Origin: JBBQXY01 sp051004815
GTDB taxonomy: Bacteria; Chloroflexota; Ktedonobacteria; Ktedonobacterales; Ktedonobacteraceae
NCBI GenBank assembly: GCA_051004815.1
Contig: JBPCJY010000054.1
Location: 1-26,078, forward strand
Reading direction: 5' to 3'
DNA: 26,078 bases
Part shown: positions 22,867 to 26,078 of the stretch, in pieces
Numbering within the stretch: position 1 is the stretch's first letter
How the letters are laid out: each line of letters starts with the position of its first letter
Position numbers and translations under genes: made by a program
The notes under the pieces: model-generated
Told to the model about the DNA's origin: nothing
The model's database searches: none
What the model saw: only the letters and a program-made list of their open reading frames with translations

Positions 22867-25632
22867 TTACGCCTTCGCGGCGGCTTTCTCGCTTTTGCGT
22901 CGCCTGGGACGCTCATGGCCATTGCCGTTGGATGCTGTTTTATCTTTCGCTTCCTTCTCCTGGTCCGGCTCAAGGGCGGCATCGAGCACCTGGCGGATAT
23001 CGGTCGCATAGACAAAGTGCATCTGCTCGCGCAACTCTTTGGGCAGGTCTTCCAGTAAATCCTGCTCGTTCTTTTTGGGCAGGATCACCGTGCGAATACC
23101 GGAACGGTAAGCCGCCAGCACCTTCTCCTTGATGCCGCCAATGGGCATCACTTTGCCACGCAGCGTAATCTCACCCGTCATCGCCACGTCTGAGCGCACG
23201 TTGCGTCCACTGGCAAGCGAGACCAACACCGTCGTCATCGTCACCCCCGCCGATGGCCCGTCCTTCGGAATAGCACCGGCAGGCACATGAATGTGGATGT
23301 TCTGCTCCTCGAAGACAGTGGACGGCAAGCCCAGCGCAACCGCATTAGAGCGCACATAACTGAGCGCAGCCTGAGCAGACTCCTTCATCACATCGCCCAG
23401 TTGCCCGGTCAGCGTCAATTGGCTCTGCTTACTCGGCATGGAAGCCGCCTCGATGAAGATAATCTCACCGCCAACGGGCGTCCAAACCAGACCGGTGGCA
23501 ATACCCGGTCGGTCGATGCGCTCAGCTGCCTCTTCGAAGTAGCGTTGCCGTCCCAGGTAGTCGTGCAATTGCTCAGCCGTCACATGGATGGGCGTCTCAC
23601 GGCCCTCCGCAATCTGCTTCGCCACTTTCCGGCACAGCGCACCCACTTCGCGTTCCAGATTGCGCACGCCAGCTTCGCGCGTATAATCGCGGGCGACGCG
23701 GCGCAGCGTATCGTCATCGACCGTCAGCTCATCCTTGTTCAAACCGTTCGCTTCAAGCTGCTTGGGCAACAGGTAGTTGCGAGCGATGTGCAATTTCTGT
23801 TCCTCGGTATAGCCTGAGAGTTCCAAAATTTCCATGCGGTCACGCAATGGGGCCGGAATCGGCTCCAAAGCGTTAGCGGTAGCGATAAACATCACCCTGG
23901 ACAAGTCAAAGGCCAGATCGAGGTAGTTATCGCGGAAATTGTAATTTTGTTCGGGGTCAAGCACCTCTAACAGGGCCGACGAAGGATCACCGCGCCAGTC
24001 CGCCCCAACTTTATCGACCTCATCCAGCATAACCACCGGATCATTGGCCTCGACCCGGCGCAGCGTCTGGATAATGCGCCCTGGCATAGCTCCGATATAG
24101 GTACGACGATGCCCACGAATCTCAGCCTCGTCGCGAATGCCACCCAGCGACATACGAGCAAACTTTCGGCCCAGCGCACGCGCAATCGACTGCCCAAGCG
24201 AGGTCTTGCCAACGCCCGGAGGTCCCACGAAGCAAAGAATCGGCTCGCGATTGATCTGCCGGATCGCCTCAGCGGATTGTAGTGGCTGCGTTGGCTTTTT
24301 CCCTTCCGCGTCGGCGTCATCGGTCGCGGCATCGGCTTCACGTTGCAAACGTTCTACAACGCGCTCCTCCTTCAAACGACGTACAGCCAGGTATTCGAGA
24401 ATGCGCTCCTTGATCTTTTCCAGGTCATAGTGATCGTGGTCGAGCACTTCGCGTGCATGCGGCACGTCAATCTTCTCGCCCGTACCCTTGCTCCATGGCA
24501 AGCTCGCCAGCAGTTCAATGTATGTGCGAATAATGCTATATTCTGGAGAAATCGTCGGCAATTTCTCCAGGCGTGAGAGTTCGCGATTCGCCTCCTTCAA
24601 CGCCTCCTCGGGCATTTTCGCTTCATCGATCTTGCGGCGCAGCTCGTTGGCGGTGGCTTGCTCTTCACTCTCTTCACCAAGCTCACGTTGGATAGCTTTG
24701 AGTTGTTCGCGCAGCAAGTATTCACGCTGCACTTTGCCCATCTCTTCTTGCGCACTGTTCTGAATCTTCTTGCCCAGCTCAAAAATCTCCAGTTCATGGG
24801 CCAGGTAATTGCTCAGGTTTTCCAGCTTGGCACGCACCGAATCGAGTTCAAGCAGCTTCTGGCGCAGGTCCAGCTCCATTTGCATAAAGGTGGCAATCAC
24901 ATAGACAACCTGGCGTGGCTCCTCCAGGTTCAGCGTAGCGGCGGCAACACCTTCAGGCACATTTTGTACCAGCGCAACCAAACGTTGGAAATAGCCGACC
25001 ACATTGCGCTTGATCGCCTCCGTCTCGTTATCATCTTCTTGCGTATCCGGCTTGAGCGTCACATGAGCCAGCAGGTAAGGCTTCTCTTGCGTAAATTCGC
25101 CGATTTCCACGCGTTCCAGACCCTGGACGATAATCTGAATCGTCCCTTCGGGCATACGAATCATACGGGCTACACGCGAGACCGTGCCAACTTTGAAGAT
25201 ATCGTCTGGACCAGCCTGATCCATGTCGGCTGATTTTTGTGCCACCAACACGACCAGGCGGTTGCCGTGCATAACATCATCGATCAGGCGAATCGAGCGT
25301 TCCTGCCCTACGCCCAGTGGCTGCATCGCGAACGGATAAATGACGGTTTCCTTGAGCGGAAGCACCGGAAGCACATCGGGAATACTTAAATGTTCATCAC
25401 TCTGCTTCCTGCGTCGTCCAATCGCGAAGCCTTCCAGATTATCATCATTGTCATCATTGTCATCATTGTCACTATCATCTTCCTGATCCTGCTCCACAGG
25501 CGTTTCTTGCGTCCCCTCCCCTTCCTCCTCGTGAACCTGCCCCTCATCCTGATCGCCTGGAACAGTGGCCGGGATATTTTCCCCAGGCATTTCTTCTTGC
25601 ACCGAATCTGAGTTGCTAAATTCTTTCTCCAT
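22867..25632 (-). CDS. lon: ATP-dependent protease La (LonA)
   Basis: The 921-aa cytoplasmic protease degrades damaged and regulatory proteins. Order: a very acidic N-terminal extension (1-80), LON substrate-binding domain (about 86-285), coiled coil, AAA+ module with Walker A GPPGVGKT (470-477) and Walker B VVMLDEVDK (533-541), and protease domain with Ser794 in KDGPSAG and Lys835 in GGIKEK. All catalytic residues are present. A hydrophilic insert of about 30 residues (431-460, ADAATDDADAEGKK) lies just before the Walker A strand, and a basic Lys/Arg tail ends the protein. Start: GAGAAGG at 25640-25646, seven bases before the ATG. A possible -10 (TATAGT, 25656-25661 minus) lacks a clear -35. 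No heat-shock operator was recognised. Confidence 0.96.
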   Translation of the reverse strand: MEKEFSNSDSVQEEMPGENIPATVPGDQDEGQVHEEEGEGTQETPVEQDQEDDSDNDDNDDNDDNLEGFAIGRRRKQSDEHLSIPDVLPVLPLKETVIYPFAMQPLGVGQERSIRLIDDVMHGNRLVVLVAQKSADMDQAGPDDIFKVGTVSRVARMIRMPEGTIQIIVQGLERVEIGEFTQEKPYLLAHVTLKPDTQEDDNETEAIKRNVVGYFQRLVALVQNVPEGVAAATLNLEEPRQVVYVIATFMQMELDLRQKLLELDSVRAKLENLSNYLAHELEIFELGKKIQNSAQEEMGKVQREYLLREQLKAIQRELGEESEEQATANELRRKIDEAKMPEEALKEANRELSRLEKLPTISPEYSIIRTYIELLASLPWSKGTGEKIDVPHAREVLDHDHYDLEKIKERILEYLAVRRLKEERVVERLQREADAATDDADAEGKKPTQPLQSAEAIRQINREPILCFVGPPGVGKTSLGQSIARALGRKFARMSLGGIRDEAEIRGHRRTYIGAMPGRIIQTLRRVEANDPVVMLDEVDKVGADWRGDPSSALLEVLDPEQNYNFRDNYLDLAFDLSRVMFIATANALEPIPAPLRDRMEILELSGYTEEQKLHIARNYLLPKQLEANGLNKDELTVDDDTLRRVARDYTREAGVRNLEREVGALCRKVAKQIAEGRETPIHVTAEQLHDYLGRQRYFEEAAERIDRPGIATGLVWTPVGGEIIFIEAASMPSKQSQLTLTGQLGDVMKESAQAALSYVRSNAVALGLPSTVFEEQNIHIHVPAGAIPKDGPSAGVTMTTVLVSLASGRNVRSDVAMTGEITLRGKVMPIGGIKEKVLAAYRSGIRTVILPKKNEQDLLEDLPKELREQMHFVYATDIRQVLDAALEPDQEKEAKDKTASNGNGHERPRRRKSEKAAAKA
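25442..25468. repeat. 9-base tandem repeat in lon
   Basis: Three exact copies of TCATCATTG lie in the part of lon that encodes the acidic extension, giving repeated Asp-Asp-Asn units (residues about 56-65). The unit is a multiple of three, so changes in copy number would keep the frame. Confidence 0.85.
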
Positions 25633-25764
25633 AAAAAAACCTTCTCAACACGTTAACTATATATTTGCTTTATCCCGCGTAATACGGACACGTTCTGCTT
25701 CGCTATCTGGTAACTTGGGGACGCCCACCCACAAAAATCCCTTCTCGTAACGAGATTCTTTTTT

Positions 25765-25944
25765 TTAGGCAAGGTTCAATGGTGAAGAAGCGTCCTTGAT
25801 AGTTTGAACCGTCACCCATTGTCATGCTGAGCGCAGCGAAGCATCTGTGTGCCCAGCGAGACAGATGCTTCGCTGCGCTCAGCATGACAGCACCGGACCT
25901 TTCTGTTGCTGAGGAACTGTCAAGTCCATTTGAACCTTGCCTAA
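25765..25944. mobile_element. MITE-like element upstream of lon
   Basis: Perfect 15-base terminal inverted repeats, TTAGGCAAGGTTCAA (25765-25779) and its inverse (25930-25944), enclose about 150 bases without a gene. The ends can be read as TA-GGCAAGG...CCTTGCC-TA, which would fit TA target duplication as in IS630/mariner-type elements. Inside lies a 29-bp perfect palindrome (25820-25848 with 25861-25889, 12-base loop) based on GTCATGCTGAGCGCAGCGAAGCATC, a palindrome type I recall as dispersed in many bacterial genomes. It translates to the spurious SAAKHL...RCFAALSMT peptide often misannotated as protein. The remaining 134 bases (25945-26078) hold only a TATAAT-like box at 25978 and no gene. 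Confidence 0.7.
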
Positions 25945-26078
25945 CCAAAACATAACCAAAACGGGTCGCCGAACGTATATAATAACAGTGGGTATCCCTC
26001 CCTCCATGGGGAAGTTGGAAAGGCTGATCTTGCATGTCAATGACCAGGGGCCAACAACTTATAGGGAAAGAAATAGGC

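Noticed and set aside
25703..26035. 110-aa minus-strand reading frame containing SAAKHL and RCFAALSMT
   Set aside because: It is the translation of the palindromic repeat inside the MITE-like element; the peptide is a known spurious product of this repeat and there is no ribosome site.

Overview
The window looks like a chromosomal segment of a Chloroflexota bacterium, most probably of the Ktedonobacteria type. The lineage call is an inference. It rests on the mix of genes (an F420-type flavin/deazaflavin reductase-like protein, a protein kinase fused to a WD40 propeller, secreted proteins with Thr/Pro-rich linkers, CIRCE-controlled groESL) and on short intergenic palindromic elements. Housekeeping genes alternate with small accessory operons. 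No rRNA, tRNA, CRISPR array or intact transposase was seen.

Layout. 1-1900: a MITE-like palindrome, then nuoN, the end of a complex I operon. 1997-3493 (minus): a short F420/quinone-reductase-like gene and a SAM methyltransferase broken by one in-frame stop. 3814-4961: an iron module, with a promoter, a Fur-type box, a Fur-family repressor and a VIT/MbfA-like iron transporter. 5108-6376: a membrane-anchored GH18-like hydrolase. 6445-8550 (minus): groES-groEL with a CIRCE operator and a clear promoter. 8650-10647: a divergent Ser/Thr kinase with seven WD40 repeats. 10657-14135: an Rpn-type PD-(D/E)XK protein whose gene ends 4 bases before a pcrA/uvrD helicase. 14295-19012: an LppX/LprG-like lipoprotein, an MFS transporter with an extra TM and an extracytoplasmic domain, and a secreted two-domain protein. 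19080-21896 (minus): a CPA-type antiporter, a DUF2180-like zinc protein and a tandem PH-like protein behind a fluoride riboswitch. 22059-22790: radC. 22867-25632 (minus): lon. 25765-25944: a second MITE-like element.

Two systems stand out. The first is a fluoride-responsive operon. The leader of the antiporter gene has the crcB-motif architecture, with a P1 hairpin whose loop forms a pseudoknot with the 5' arm of a transcription terminator. The antiporter is an expected target; the two small downstream proteins are not known fluoride genes and are candidate new members of that response. The second is a putative envelope lipid-handling operon resembling the mycobacterial LprG-Rv1410c (P55) pair, but with a lipid-binding-like domain apparently fused to the transporter and a secreted tandem version encoded next.

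Three convergent gene pairs are separated by perfect hairpins of 28-31 bp that are unrelated in sequence and lack a classical trailing T-tract. These may be the local style of bidirectional terminator.
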